Assembly: GCA_021292105.1 (NCBI GenBank)
Contig: CM037869.1
Coordinates: forward strand, 10,560,471-10,624,470
Length of the DNA: 64,000 nucleotides
Source of the DNA: Anadara kagoshimensis
Taxonomy: Eukaryota; Mollusca; Bivalvia; Arcoida; Arcidae
Direction: 5' to 3'
In this document: positions 25,701 through 40,200 of the stretch, piece after piece
Layout: every line of letters starts with the position of its first letter
Numbering within the stretch: position 1 is the stretch's first letter
The notes under the pieces: generated by a model
What the model was told of the DNA's origin: nothing
Database searches by the model: none
Seen by the model: the letters and a program-made list of their open reading frames with translations, nothing else
Translations under genes and position numbers: made by a program

Positions 25701-28700
25701 AACAGAAATACATAACCTGTCTAACTGTTAAAACTTGTGATCTTGAACAACCAGAGGTGAATGGAAAATTAGACCCAGGGTTTAAAACTGGTGACCTTGA
25801 ACCTGGTGTGAGTGAAAATTTAGACCAAGGGTTAAAACTGTTAACCTTGAACCAGAAGTCAGTAGGATTATGAGCCCTTTATTCAAATATTTAGTCAAAC
25901 CGCTTCTCATTATTAAAGCCTGTAGACTCAACTGGCTTTGGCTACTTCCAGTGTCATTGGGATGGAATGATTGAGATGATCCCTTGCTAGTCCATTACAA
26001 GTTTCACTCAAGCATCTGTGACATAACCTACCGTATTATCTTAATTTAGTTGTACTGGAGCAGTGTGGAGTTTTATGTTTTGAGTTCAACCCAACAAACC
26101 ATCAGTCATGAGTTTCTGACCTTTACCACTCTACCAACCATTCCCAAACACTGTTAGTGGAGGAAACCAGAGGGCCAAAACTTCTCACAGTAGTTTTTTG
26201 TCTTGAGTGGAATTTAATGGCAATTACAATCAATATTGACCTGTAAGAAACTAACAGTTTGGATATAAGTGCGAAACTAACAGTTTCAATATTTGCAGGT
26301 GTGGAAAAAAGGTTATTTTTTATAGAATTTATAAAGTGTTAAATGTGGAAAATAACAATAAACATATGGGATAAAAAACGATTGACTACCAACATGTAGT
26401 AGTGACCTTAGCCTGACCCATGTCCAGTCAGATATAGCTACGGTGAGGGGATTGACCGCTAGGTTGATGTATACAGTAGTCAGTAGCTGGTAATTGAAAC
26501 ATGTTGATGTGATCTGATAAGAACAAATGTGGAATACAAATCACATGTTATAGTTATGGGGTACTTACAGTCCAACCTGCCTTAAAGGCCACCTCTATAT
26601 AAGGGCCACCTGTTTATAAAGGCACAGGGTACTTACAGTCCAACCTGCCTTAAAGGCCACCTCTATATAAGGGCCACCTGCTTGTAATGGCCAGTAGAAT
26701 TATAACCCAATTGTTCTTTATTCATATTATTTGAACCTGTACATAAAGGTCACCTGCCAAAAAAGGCAACTTTCACTGGTTCCCTTGGGTGGTCATTATA
26801 GACAGGTTTGACTATTTGTAATATTAATGTAGATCTGATATTGATGATAACACACATTATCATCATAACTGGTAGCAAATTATCTAAAATTTGTGAAACA
26901 ATAGTCCTTTTTAAGGATTTTTTTTTTTACAAATTTTCTTAAATAGGTTAATTTTATAAAGAATTTCTCAGGAATTAGTAGCCAATAGCCATTTTGGTTA
27001 CCTTGAATGGAAACATAGTAGTACTTTGTAACAGTGACACTTTAAAGTCTGATGGACATCTTCTTGATTTGTAAAGGCCCAAGAGATCTACTGATCACTT
27101 TATCAAACAAACAACCCAGACTGCTACACTGTAATTGACAGTTAGATTTACTGTAGGATATTGTGCATCAAGTATCTATAGAAACAGTAGTTGCTAACAG
27201 GGAAGCAAGGATAACAATTTAACAAGCCATTGTATTGTTTTATTCCTTCAATTTTCTTTTTGTTTGTTTACTTTTCATGTTCCTATCTTTCCCTGAATGT
27301 CTCTGTATATGTTAACAATATTGACATGTCCGTTTGACCTTTTATTAGGAATATTCATATATGATGATCCACACGATGCATGTATCCATGATGTAGACAA
27401 TATAAACACCTGTGTCATCTATGCCTAAATGCACTGGTCTGTGATAAATATTTGAATTAAAGGTCAAGCAGACAGGTTAATGTTGTATGCCTATACCTGG
27501 CTGCTGAGTCCAGGATGCATTACAAAAAAGATATCCTGTAAATTCAGATGTTGTGCTCATAATGATGAATTGTATGCTAATTCAAAAAATAAAAAAATAA
27601 TAAAATAAAAAATCCATAGTCATTATGATATAAAAGTAATTTACATAACATTGATAACAAATCATCATCACAGCTTTTATCATCAGGCACCCAATAACGG
27701 ACTTATCATCTGTCATTTAATAACATTAGACTATAGTCTGTTTCACAAAAGTAATCAGTAGCCCAGCCTGTACTTGTATTTATAGATTTTCTGGAATTCA
27801 GGAATGAGGTATAAGAAATGTTTGTATTGATCAGTACATAGGAGATTTGGTTTATACTACAACCAGCTGTAGTCAGGCATCTGATCTGACTGACTGGCTG
27901 TGTCGTTGTTGTGCTCGTTGAATGAACGAACGACACAGGGCTGGAGGAGTTGTAAGCTGTGTGGGTTGACAGGATTTGAGGGGGATTTGCTTTATGTTGA
28001 ATACTGTGTGTTGGTGGGGCATTGGAGTAGGTGGCAGTAAGGAGGAGTATCCCCATTAAGGGGAAAATATAGGTATGCATATTTATTTTATTTGCACTCT
28101 TTGAGTTTGACAGTAATAATGCAAGTTGAATATGCATATTTAGCAGGTTTAGCTGTGTAATATGCCGTTTTAGACAGATATCCATGGTAACAGTTTTACT
28201 CATTAATTAATCATTTAGATTACTTACATAAATCATTATAGGTATAGTCAAAGGTGTGTTTATATCTCTGTAAAATTTCTTAATTTTTGTTTTTATTTTC
28301 ATAATTCATGTGGTAGACTCAAGGGAGATAATTTTGTGTATTTTTGTCTATTTTCACTGGTAAGAATTTTTAATATTGTTAATTGTTCAGTTTATTTACT
28401 AGTATTTATTTATTTATTGTATTTTTATTCATAAACTATATATGTATTTGCAAACTGAAAATTTAAGATTTATGTTTTATGGTTTTACTTTAAGTTTACC
28501 TCCCATTTTCACCTCCGCCCACGACAATTTTTATGGTTAGAACATTCCGTAGTTTATATTTGCTTCAGATATCACATATATCTTACAGGTATGATATATG
28601 ATATGGATGGTTTTGTGTTTTTCTATTTTAATGAGAAATAATTCAAATTTTAATATAAAAAGATGTTGATATATTAAAATTTTGAACTTGACACAAAAAC

Positions 28701-31700
28701 ATTGTTAAGATTATTTACCTTCGGTTAGTCTTAATATTCACTGTATAAATAAAAATGAATTTAGTGGTAAGACACCTGGTGTATTTTGATACAATTACAC
28801 ATTGGAAGGAAATTTTTAAAAAAATGAAAATGACAGAATCAAGCCATTATAAACATTTCTGTAAATAATTTTTTTCAAAAATTATATGGAATATAATCTA
28901 GGGGTGGATAGGTGATGGGTTTCAATTCACATCAAATTTTATGGGTGGAGGGTATGAAATTAAAGTATAATGTCCCCATTTCCTGGGTTTGGATTTCATG
29001 GGTGGAGGATATAAAATAGGAGTCTTATGCCCTCTATTTCCTTGGTTTTAACTTTATGGGTGGAGAGTACATATTTGGAGTCTTGTGTGCCTTTTCCTGG
29101 GTTTGTGAGTTGTATACAATATAATATAAGCAGGATTTATATTTAGTCAGTACCTGGTTTTGTATACAATATAATATAGGCAGGATTTATATTTAATCTG
29201 TACCTGGTTTTGTATACAATATAATATAGGCAGGATTTATATTTAATCTGTACCTGGTTTTGTATACAATATAATATAGGCAGGATTTATATTTAGTCAG
29301 TACCTGGTTTTGTATACAATATAATATAGGCAGGATTTATATTTAGTCAGTACCTGGTTTTGTATACAATTTAATATAGGCAGGATTTATATTCAATGTG
29401 TGCCTGGTTTTGTATACAATATAATACAAGCAGGATTTATATTTAGTCAGTACCTGGTTTTGTATACAATTTAATATAAGCAAGATTTATATTCAATGTG
29501 TGCCTGGTTTTGCATGTTTATAAGAGACCACTTTCCTGTTAATATCAGATCGTCTATAATGTAAATTTGTCTTATTATATAACTATATGATGGTATATGT
29601 ACAGTAAACAAACTCACTGTGTGAATCTACACTAGCCAGGAAATTTGATGTCTAATAGTATTATTCTCTCTCTCTCTCTCTTTCTCTCTCTGGGAGTTTG
29701 ATATCTCTCTCTCTCTCTCTTTCTCTCTCTCCTAGGGGGAATCTAATGTGTTCTGGTATTGATCTCTTAATTAGTCTCTGTCTTTTTCTCTCTCATTTGA
29801 TTTCCAACCATTTGATTGAATGTATCTATAATTGGATATGGAACTATATCACCTCAGAGTTCCCTGTTAATTCAGTGTTATTCCTTGAATTTGGGCCATA
29901 AATGTCTCTACACAAATGTTAAGGGATATTTATCATGGTGTACAGCAGCAAACCCTATTTAGTAACATTTATTTATAAGGGTTTATGATACTGATTTACC
30001 TGTATGTATGGTGAACATAAAATAATAAAAAACTGTAAAACAGTAGGAAGATTGGAAGTATCAACTTTCATTTATACTTTCCACGTAAATTTTGAATTTG
30101 ACTAAAAACAACAAAATCAAGTCAGTTTGAACATTTCTGTGAAAAATGATATTTTAAATTTTTACATAAAAAATAATTAGTAAGTGGGTTTGATGGGAGG
30201 GTTTTCAACAAGAAGTCTTACTAAACAGTATTCCTCTGTAAAGTACATACGCGCGGTATATACAGTCAAACCTATTGACAGGCCACCCAAGAGAATCAGT
30301 GAAAGTGACCTTTATGGGCAGGTGGTCCTTATATACAAGTTTAATCAACATGAATAAATACTATTCGGGATACATTTTTACAGAATCTCAAAAGCAGGTG
30401 TCCCTTATATAAAGGTGAGCCTTAAGGCTGTTTTGACTGAATATACTAAAATAAAAGTTATAAGAACATGATATGTCAAAGATGAACAATACAGATGTAT
30501 TATCTTTATAGTGTGCCTTAATAAACAGAGATTTTAATAAATTGTCTATTTTAATATTCAAAGTAGGAAGTACAAGTACATGCATATGTAGATGTGTGAG
30601 GATATATATATAAATACGAGGTAAACATGTTCAGGGTTGTCGTCCATCTGTTGACATGTACGGTGTTCATCGTGACTGGTGTAACACAGTGTTTTGAATT
30701 TGTGACATTATACGGATGTTATGTCACATAAACCTCGTAGGTGTTACATAAGTATATAAAATAGGTACACGCTTACATGTTACATCTTATACAGGATATA
30801 TATATACAGAGTAAGTATGGATATACATATATATATATATATATGGATTGTTATACATGTATAATATCCATTAACAGCTTGAAGGTGTTTGATGGATTAA
30901 CGATTGATTGATTGATTGGTGGGTTTGTTGGTTTATCAGGTTTTGTCGGTGGGTCAGTCGGTTGATTGATGATTGATTGATTGGTGGGTTTGCTGGTTGG
31001 CCGGTTTTGTCGATGGGAAAGTCGATTGATTGATGATTGATTGATTGATCGGTGGGTTTGCTGGTTGGCCAGTTTTGTTGGTGGTCGGTCAGTTGAGTGA
31101 TGATTGATTGATTGGTGGGTTTGTTGGTTTATACAGTTTTGTTGGAGGGTCAGTCGGTTGATTGATTGATTTTTTAAGTATGGTTGATTGATTGATTGCC
31201 CAATACATAAATTGTTGGATACAATGGGTGGGTAGATAAAAGGTGATTGATTGATTGATTGGTGGCAGGTTGTCTGACATTGTTATGGGATTGATATTTG
31301 ATTGATTGATTGATTGATTGATTTATTGATTTATTGATTTATTGATTGATTGATTGATCTATCTGTGGCAGATTGTCTGATTTTTTGATTGGATTGATGT
31401 ATGGATAAAAATCTATAGGATTGATGAGTGGATGGGGTAAAATGGGTTGGTGAATAGCTGGAGATTGATGAATGGATGGATAGGCTGGTGGGTTGATGGA
31501 TAACTAAATACATGTACTTGCATGAAAGGATTGGTGGTTGAGTGTTTGGATGGATTAAAACATAGGTTGAATGATAATTTGGTGAATAGATGGATGGATG
31601 GATACAGTCGGATAGTCGGATCAATTGAAACCATAGTTGGAATGAAGGGATAGGATAGTTGTGTTTTGGCTGCTACAGATGATGCTAGAAGTAACTTTAT

Positions 31701-34700
31701 AGAGAAGGTAAATGTACAGTGGTGTAGTCATCTACCTGATCTACATCTGATAGGTTTCCTACTAACTCAATCAGGACTGTAAAATATCTGAATAATGATT
31801 ATAATATTTTGGTTACTGTATTCATTGTATATATAGTTTATGATTTCAGGTAGTGTGACCTTGTTGTACCTATAATAAGGTTACCTAGAAATGGTTACTT
31901 AAATAGGCAGTAATAGAAATAACAAGCCAATACACACAGAGAGATAATAAGCTTTAAATTTTACAGTCTAATACACATAAATATAATACATATATATTAC
32001 AAAATAGCATCATTGTTTATATGATTTATCTGTCTGTGTATCGTGATACCCGCTCAAATGTTACCTGTATGTAGGTACAGGTAAACAACACTGACCTGTC
32101 TGCTTGACCTTTCATTAAGGGTATCCATATTATAGTGAATTGGAATGGTGTTTAACGTCCTAGTCAAGAATATTTATCTTATATTGAGACGTTGCCAGCT
32201 ACAGGCAAAGGTGCAGAAATTCTTCCTGTGTGTTGAGCTGATGGCATTATACAGCAGGGTTTTTTATTGTGCCATGCCTATGGTGACATGGGACCTTGTT
32301 TATTTTAAGTTCCCATTCGAAAGAACCATGACTTTTATTTTGTAATGCTGAGTGCTTGCGAAAGAACAGTCACTACCCACTTTCAAGTCTTGGGTCAGCC
32401 CCAGTCTGTGTTTGAATCCCAGACCTCCGACTTATGGAGCGAGCACTCTACCAACTGAGCTACCACAGTGGTCATAGTGGATGGGCTTTTATTGGCAACT
32501 CTGACTAGTGTCAAGTACATTCAGCTGCAAAATTCTTTATTTTCATTCAGTTGTTAAATGTGTAATAAAATAAAATCAAACAACAAAGCAGGAACGAAAG
32601 AACAAAGAAATACTCATTTATTATGATTAAAATATAACCAATTAGAGATTTCCTGTATGCTGAAAATAGAGGCTGGCATAGTGAACTACATTTCTGGCTA
32701 CTGATAACTAACATGGTGACCTACATTTCTGGCTACTCATTATTAACATGGTGACCTACATTTCTGGCCACTAATACTAACATGGTGACCTACATTTTTG
32801 GCCACTATTACTAACATGGTGACCTACATTTCTGGCCACTATTACTAACATGGTGACCTACATTTCTGGCCACTATTACTAACATAGTGACCTACATTTC
32901 TGGCTACTCATTACTAACATGGTGACCTACATTTCTGGCCACTAATACTAACATGGTGACCTACATTTCTGGCCACTAATACTAACATGGTGACCTACAT
33001 TTCTGGCTACTCATTACTAACATGGTGACCTACATTTCTGGCTACTGAATACTAACATGGTGACCTACATTTTTGGCTTCTAATTACTAACATGGTGACC
33101 TACATTTCTGGCTACTAATTACAAGTACAGTGAAGTTGAATGAAGAAATGGTGTTTTATGCTTCAGTCAAGACTTTACCACTTATATCAAGGTGGTCAGT
33201 TCTAGAATGGATGTGGAAACCAGAGCACCCCAAGAAAACTATGACCTACAATTAAACTGATGAACTTTCTGATGCTAGGAACTGCTCAAACAGGATTCAT
33301 ACCTAGGTGGTGAGAGGCCCTATGATCTGTTTGTATAAATTTGTTTAAGATCACTTGGACACCAAAGCCCCTTACGGATCAGTAAAGCATGTATTTCTAA
33401 CTGCTAATTACCAAAACAGTGACCTACATTTCCTACAACTAGTTATCAGTACGGTGACCTACATCTTACACTAGTTACCAGTACGGTGACCTACATCTTA
33501 CACTAGTTACCAGTATGGTGACCTACATTTCTTACAACTAGGTACTAGTACGGTGACCTACATTTCTTACAACTAGGTACTAGTACGGTGACCTACATTT
33601 CTTACAACTAGTTACCAGTATAGTGACCTACATTTCTTACAACTAGGTACTAGTACGGTGACTTACATTTATTACAACTAGTTACCAGTATGGTGACCTA
33701 CATTTCTTACAACTAGGTACTAGTACGGTGACTTACATTTATTACAACTAGTTACCAGTATGGTGACCTACATTTCTTACAACTAGTTACTAGTACGGTG
33801 ACTTACATTTCTTACAACTAGGTACTAGTACGGTGACTTACATTTCTTACAACTAGGTACTAGTACGGTGACTTACATTTCTTACAACTAGTTACTAGTA
33901 CGGTGACTTACATTTATTACAACTAGTTACCAGTATGGTGACCTACATTTCTTACAACTAGGTACTAGTACGGTGACTTACATTTATTACAACTAGTTAC
34001 CAGTATGGTGACCTACATCTTAGACTAGTTACTAGTACGGTGACCTACATTTCCTACAACTAGTTACCAGTATGGTGACCTACATTTCTTACAACTAGTT
34101 ACCAGTACGGTGACCTACATTTCCTACAACTAGTTACCAGTATGGTGACCTACATTTCTTACAACTAGGTACTAGTACGGTGACTTACATTTCTTACAAC
34201 TAGTTACCAGTACGGTGACCTACATTTCCTACAACTAGTTACCAGTACGGTGACCTACATTTCTTACAACTAGGTACTAGTACGGTGACTTACATTTCTT
34301 ACAACTAGTTACTAGTACGGTGACTTACATTTATTACAACTAGTTACCAGTATGGTGACCTACATCTTACACTAGTTACTAGTACGGTGACTTACATTTC
34401 TTACAACTAGGTACTAGTACGGTGACTTACATTTATTACAACTAGTTACCAGTACGGTGACCTACATTTATTACAACTAGGTACTAGTACGGTGACCTAC
34501 ATTTCTTACAACTAGTTACCAGTATGGTGACCTACATTTCTTACAACTAGTTACCAGTATGGTGACCTACATCTTACACTAGTTACCAGTATGATGACCT
34601 ACATTTCTTACAACTAGTTACCAGTATGGTGACCTACATTTCTTACAACTAGTTAACAGTATGGTGACCTACATTTATTGAAACAAGTTACCAGTATGGT

Positions 34701-37150
34701 GACCTACATTTCTTACAACTAGTTACCAGTATGGTGACCTACATTTCTTACAAGTTTCCAGTATGGTGACCTACATTTATTACAACTAGTTACCAGTACG
34801 GTGACCTACATTTATTGTAACTAACAACCAGCTGATATATTGACTTTCACATCTTGCTTCTGAAACACTGACATACTGACAGTCTTTTTTGTTCATCCTA
34901 GGATTTTTTCAGAAGGGACATTTTCAAGAAACTTTCCTGTAAAACACTAAAACATCAATATTTTTGCATTCTCATAATGCTAAAAATATGGCTTCTGAAG
35001 ACCTTAACAAAGGGGTCATTTGGCAAAATAAGGGACCAATGGTCCCCTGGTCGCATTATAGAATGAACACTGTTGCAACTTACCAGGTGACCTAATTCTG
35101 ACTAAGTACAGACATACAGAATAATTAACTACTTCTGACTACTAATTATGAGATGACCTAGTGCTCTACATTACTGATTATTAATTAATTTCCTGCAGAT
35201 ATTAACACTGACATACATTTTTACCTGTATTATTAGTGCACGTGTTGGGTTCTGGGTTGGGTATATACGGTGTTAAGTACTTGTAATTATTAAGACAACT
35301 TTTGGTTATCCAACCCTGGTATTTGAAGCTTACAGATCACAGTGCCTGTGTTCAAATCCCACTTGGGACAGATCCTACTGTAAAAAAAGCTTGCCAAAAG
35401 TTGGTGGTTTTCTCCAAGCACTCTGATTTCTCTCACCATCCTTCCCTGACTGTATCAATAAAATTAAAAGAACCTCGACTGGGGCATAAAGCTCCAGTAC
35501 TCTACTATTTGAAGGGTGCCTGATAAGGTTTAGAACAGAAATTTTGGTACATACAGTATTAGGGTTTAAAACAGAAATTATGGTATTTTTAGGCTCTTGG
35601 GACTCGTAATGAGTTTTGACAATAAGCCTGGCATTTTAGGGCACCTGTTAGAGTTAGAAATATTCTTTACCAGACCTGTATCTTTCATCTGCTCATAAAA
35701 CTATTTGCAGTTAATATACTGTAATATGTTTATCAGTGTACAGTAAGTGGAACCAGAATTAAGTCACTGTAGAGATTGACAGGACTTGAAAATATTCATT
35801 ATGTACCTCTTCTGTTATGATCACCTTTTTATACAAACCACCTGTCCATTATAAAAACTACAGTGGATTTTTGCAAATGTTATAAAGGAATCCTAGGTTA
35901 CTCTGAATTATATACTGGTACCATTTGTTATATCCCCTGCTTAAAAAGGGGGGGTATATAGTGATAGGGGTGTCTGTCCATGTGTCTGTCCTTCCGTTAC
36001 ACCTTAGGGTGCCTATCTCTTATCCGCAACTCCTCCTAAACCCTTCAATGGATTTTCATGAAACTTTCACACAATCTTTGTGATATAATGTAGATGTGCA
36101 CCTCCTATTTAAAAATTTGATCCGATGGATTTTTTTTATATGGGGGAAGTGGGGGTATTTTTTATGAGCTTGTGGCTCACAGTTTTTCTAGTTTCCATGG
36201 TGTTCTTTGTATGTTACTCTGAATTATATACCATTTGTATATTCCGACCACCATCCAATGTTTAGATCTTTGTGGTAAGGCTGGGATTGTCTCTGTAATT
36301 AAGACGAATGTAAAGTCTCATATGAATACAAAAAATGTATATGATACCAGCCTTGGTTAGAGAAAAGATTGACATATTTATATATTTGAGGTAAACCAAT
36401 ATTGATGAATTAATCATATTATGTACTACATAGTATTTAGGGCACCTGTTTGGATAAGTATTGAGATGTATGGTATATATTACTCTATATCATCCTATGG
36501 GATAGGTCTTGTTTGAATTGTAAGACTAGGATAGTAAGAGGATTTACTTGATACAGGATTTACATTGCAGGTAAGTCTGTATTGGAAAAACTTCCATTTT
36601 TACCTGCCACTAAATTTTAATTTCAATAGAAAAGGCCTAAAAATGCAGAATCAATCCTTTTTGAACTTTTCTTTGGGGCTTAATCTTTGGGGTACAAAAG
36701 GCAGTCTTACCTCTGTATCTAGATTATCATACAAATTGATGTGACTTTTGAAATTTGACGTCTACATGTGGGACATTGGCCAATTTGTAGACTGGATTGT
36801 ATGAATACAGTCCAACCTGTATATAAGACCAACTAAAGATTCCAGTAAAAGTGGCCTTTATGGGCAGGTGACCCTTATATAAAAGTTCAAATAACAGGAA
36901 TAAAAAGCATTTGAGATAAGTTTACTTTATCGTTAGAAGCAGGTGGCTCTTCTATAGAGGTGGCCTTTAAGGCAGGTTAATGTGTCACTTTCAGTATCAT
37001 TGAGGACTGATATAGGTCAATAAGGATGATAAGGATGCAATACAAAAACACTTATAAACTTTTAATCATGTTTGGATATTATGAATACAGAATACAGTGT
37101 TGAAATATGAAGCAAAGAGACCTTAACACTCGTCTTATTGAACAGGTGAT

Positions 37151-37200
<50 letters not shown>

Positions 37201-40200
37201 GAGAGGTGGTTGCTTATACACATGCATGTATAACATTTGTAATATTATATGTATGTTATATTAGTTATTTACTTGTGTTATATAACAATATGATATGAGT
37301 TATATAATTATACAATTCATTCACAATGATAGATATAGTATTACAAGTAACAATTATAAATTGAATGTACGTAATATCCCTCCATTAAAACATCATTACA
37401 AAATTCTCTTAACCTCTTCACCCCACCCACACTATACATATCATGTTTAAATACAAACAGTTTGTAGTAATTTCCATGAATCTATAAGTGGTATAATATT
37501 TCCTAGTTCAAAAAGTATTCATTTAAATGATCAGATTTTACGTAATTACCCCACCCACCTTGTAAGTCTTACTTTACCCAATTGTCCTACCCACCCACCC
37601 ACCATTTTATACTTTTTTTTCATAATAGTGTGTAAAATAAAGTTCCCCACATTTAGTATAGAGTGCAGTGAAGTGATCACTAATGGTACTTTACAGGCAC
37701 CTGTCAAGATTCTTTCACTTGTATCAAGGTCAGTTCTTTATTGGTGGAGGAAACTGGAGTACCCAGTGTAAACCACCAAACTCCAGCAAGCAAACTGATA
37801 ATAATGCCCCTCAACAAAGTGCCCAGTGTAAACCACCAAACTCCAGCAAGTAAACTGATAATAATGCCCCTCAACAAAGTGCCCAGTATAAACCACCAAA
37901 CTCCAACAAGTAAACTGATAATAATGCCCCTCAACAAAGTGCCCAGTATAAACCACCAAACTCCAACAAGTAAACTGATAATAATGCCCCTCAACAAAGT
38001 GCCCAGTATAAACCACCAAACTCCAGCAAGTAAACTGATAATAATGCCCCTCAACAAAGTGCCCAGTGTAAACCACCAAACTCCAGCAAGTAAACTGATA
38101 ATAATGCCCCTCAACAAAGTGCCCAGTGTAAACCACCAAACTCCAGCAAGTAAACTGATAATAATGCCCCTCAACAAAGTGCCCAGTATAAACCACCAAA
38201 CTCCAGCAAGCAAACTGATTATAATGCCCCTCAACAAAGTGCCCAGTGTAAACCACCAAACTCCAGCAAGTAAACTGATAATAATGCCCCTCAACAAAGT
38301 GCCCAGTATAAACCACCAAACTCCAGCAAGTAAACTGATAATAATGCCCCTCAACAAAGTGCCCAGTGTAAACCACCAAACTCCAGCAAGTAAACTGATA
38401 ATAATGCCCCTCAACAAAGTGCCCAGTATAAACCACCAAACTCCAGCAAGCAAACTGATTATAATGCCCCTCAACAAAGTGCCCAGTGTAAACCACCAAA
38501 CTCCAGCAAGTAAACTGATAATAATGCCCCTCAACAAAGTGCCCAGTATAAACCACCAAACTCCAGCAAGCAAACTGATTATAATGCCCCTCAACAAAGT
38601 GCCCAGTATAAACCACCAAACTCCAGCAAGTAAACTGATTATAATGCCCCTCAACAAAGTGCCCAGTATAAACCACCAAACTCCAGCAAGTAAACTGATT
38701 ATAATGCCCCTCAACAAAGTGCCCAGTATAAACCACCAAACTCCAGCAAGCAAACTGATTATAATGCCCCTCAACAAAGTGCCCAGTGTAAACCACCAAA
38801 CCCCAGCAAGTAAACTGATTATAATGCCCCTCAACAAAGTGCCCAGTATAAACCACCAAACTCCAGCAAGCAAACTGATAATAATGCCCCTCAACAAAGT
38901 TCCCAGTATAAACCACCAAACTCCAGCAAGCAAACTGATTATAATGCCCCTCAACAAAGTGCCCAGCGTAAACCACCAAACTCCAGCAAGCAAACTGATT
39001 ATAATGTCCCTCAACAAAGTGCCCAGTATAAACCACCAAACTCCAGCAAGCAAACTGATATAATGTCCCTCAACAAAGTGCCCAGTATAAACCACCAAAC
39101 TCCAGCAAGCAAACTGATATAATGTCCCTCAACAAAGTGCCCAGTATAAACCACCAAACTCCAACAAGCAAACTGATATAATGCCCTCAACAAAGTGCCC
39201 AGTATAAACCACCAAACTCCAACAAGTAAACTGATAATAATGCCCCTCAACAAAGTGCCCAGTATAAACCACCAAACTCCAGCAAGTAAACTGATAATAA
39301 TGCCCCTCAACAAAGTGCCCAGTATAAACCACCAAACTCCAGCAAGTAAACTGATTAATAATGCCCCTCAACAAAGTGCCCAGTATAAACCACCAAACTC
39401 CAACAAGTAAACTGATAATAATGCCCTCAACAAAGTGCCCAGTGTAAACCACCAAACTCAACAAGTAAACTGATAATAATGCCCCTCAACAAAGTGCCCA
39501 GTATAAACCACCAAACTCATGCAAGTAAACTGATAATAATGCCCCTCAACAAAGTGCCCAGTATAAACCACCAAACTCCAGCAAGCAAACTGATAATAAT
39601 GCCCCTCAACAAAGTGCCCAGTATAAACCACCAAACTCCAGCAAGCAAACTGATTATATAAATGCCCTGCCCCTCAACAAAGTGCCCAGTATAAACCACC
39701 AAACTCCAGCAAGTAAACTGATTATAATGCCCCTCAACAATTTTGCCACCTAGCTTATTGCTTAAGTATTTTGAGATCTCAAAATCAGTTTCTTCTATGT
39801 TTTTCTTTATACCTCTCCCTGGATATGTTGCCAAAATCCTTTTCAACACCAAATTTTGACTAAATCATTTATCTAAATAACATAAATATGTTACATAGAC
39901 AAGCCCTGGGCTTACTATAAGGTATCTACTTATAGTAAATAAAGAATTACTGTCTTAAAGCTATACATTAAGTAAGGCTGAAATTTGATAAAAAATATCA
40001 ATTTCTTATTGGTCTACGTGCAGTTACGCAAATATCTCTCACCATTTTCCTTGCTTTGTAAAGTGATTGGTTTTGAGTGGTCTTAGCACTATAATTTTTA
40101 ATTTTATTTCCTTTTCCTTTAAATTTCCTTATTTAACTGAACAAAATATATAAAAAGAATTTTGTTGATAACATGATAATATTTTAACAATGGAAAAGGG

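Noticed and set aside
31089..31634. Proline/serine-rich open frames on the minus strand
   Set aside because: Translations of GATT-type simple repeats.
33410..34820. CRISPR-like array of about 36-bp repeats
   Set aside because: The host is an animal and there are no unique spacers; the whole unit repeats, so it is a minisatellite.
37704..39464. Open frames of 400-460 codons on both strands
   Set aside because: They arise because the 60-bp satellite unit is divisible by 3 and lacks stops in several frames. The translations are pure 20-residue repeats with no start context or splice evidence.
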